From Rhodospirillales bacterium (lineage in GTDB: Bacteria > Pseudomonadota > Alphaproteobacteria > Geminicoccales > Geminicoccaceae): a stretch of DNA of 5,725 nt. Positions 5,374-5,725 of this stretch are shown here, one piece after another. Both the position numbers and the translations under genes were made by a program. The stretch lies in NCBI GenBank assembly GCA_007131045.1, contig SLRI01000481.1, positions 1 through 5,725 of the forward strand. The letters run 5' to 3'. Below the pieces are notes generated by a model. That model was not told the DNA's origin and searched no databases. It saw only the letters and a program-made list of their open reading frames with translations. Position 1 is the first letter of the stretch. Each line of letters starts with the position of its first letter.

Positions 5374-5725
5374 ATGATCTCTCATACTCGCCGCGTGCTG
5401 CTCGCCAGCGCCGTTGCACTCGGCGTGGCCCTGCCCTTCTCCGCCGTCCAGGCGCAGGATACCCGGCTCCTGGCCTCGGTGCCCAGCATGGGCTTTCCGT
5501 TCTTCGTCCACATGATGAACGAGATCAAGGCCGAGGCCGAGAACCTGGACGTCGGCATCGTCGAGGCCGACGGCCAGAACAGCACGCCCAAGCAGACGGC
5601 CGATGTCGAGGCCGCGGTGATCCAGGGCCTCGACGGCATCCTGATCAGCCCGACCGACGTCAACGCCATGGCCCCGGCGCTGCAGACCGCGGTCGAGAAC
5701 GGCGTGCCGGTGGTCACCATCGACC
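5374..5725 (+). CDS. Sugar ABC transporter periplasmic binding protein, 5' part
   Basis: The first 117 residues of a gene cut by the right window edge. It begins with a clear Sec signal peptide: His4/Arg6/Arg7, a hydrophobic core at 8-25 and a likely cut after AVQA at residue 27. The mature part matches the start of the RbsB-like (periplasmic binding protein type I, Peripla_BP_4) fold: a first strand RLLASVPSMGFPFFVHMM, a helix MNEIKAEAE, then GQNSTPKQTADVEAAVIQG, DGILISPTDVNAMAPAL and NGVPVVTID. The phenylalanines after SMG are where ribose/galactose-type binders contact the sugar. It should deliver a monosaccharide or polyol to an inner-membrane ABC importer, whose ATPase and permease genes would be expected to the right. 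The substrate cannot be told from this part. The start is supported by AGGGAG 7 nt upstream. Full family proteins have about 310-350 residues, so roughly two thirds is missing. Confidence 0.92.
   Translation, partial: MISHTRRVLLASAVALGVALPFSAVQAQDTRLLASVPSMGFPFFVHMMNEIKAEAENLDVGIVEADGQNSTPKQTADVEAAVIQGLDGILISPTDVNAMAPALQTAVENGVPVVTID

Overview
The window reads as chromosomal DNA of a GC-rich alphaproteobacterium. This rests on the strong G/C preference at third codon positions, on a LipB with an alphaproteobacterial-type sequence and on a long (757 aa) MaeB-type malic enzyme. The genus cannot be fixed from this stretch. No mobile element, CRISPR array, tRNA or rRNA was seen. The content is mostly ordinary metabolic genes, tightly packed, with two divergent intergenic regions that carry clear symmetrical sequence.

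Layout, left to right. Positions 1-149 hold no supportable gene. On the minus strand, a ureohydrolase of the agmatinase/guanidinobutyrase type (150-1130) lies 19 nt downstream of maeB, the NADP-type malic enzyme with a C-terminal phosphotransacetylase-like domain (1150-3423); the two look like one transcript. Divergent from maeB, after 78 nt, is lipB, octanoyltransferase (3502-4227, plus). It is followed by a small GC hairpin and then by a secreted pentapeptide-repeat protein (4317-4856, plus). This converges on, and overlaps by 11 nt, an AhpD-like carboxymuconolactone decarboxylase family protein (4846-5250, minus). Divergent from that gene, after 123 nt, is the start of a periplasmic sugar-type ABC transporter binding protein (5374 to the right edge, plus), which is cut by the window end.

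How the genes fit together: malic enzyme makes pyruvate and NADPH from malate, and the ureohydrolase releases urea from a guanidino compound to give an amine or amino acid whose carbon can reach the TCA cycle. Pairing them is therefore metabolically reasonable but unproven. LipB starts lipoate attachment needed by pyruvate and 2-oxoglutarate dehydrogenases; its closeness to maeB may be incidental. The binding protein probably opens a sugar ABC transport operon continuing to the right.

The most notable non-coding signals are a perfect 8-bp inverted repeat with 20-bp centre spacing between maeB and lipB, and a combined direct-repeat and inverted-repeat cluster between a TTGACA promoter box and the binding-protein start. 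The most distinctive protein is the pentapeptide-repeat protein, with 22 unbroken five-residue steps and four cysteines outside the repeat. No clearly new multi-gene system is visible.
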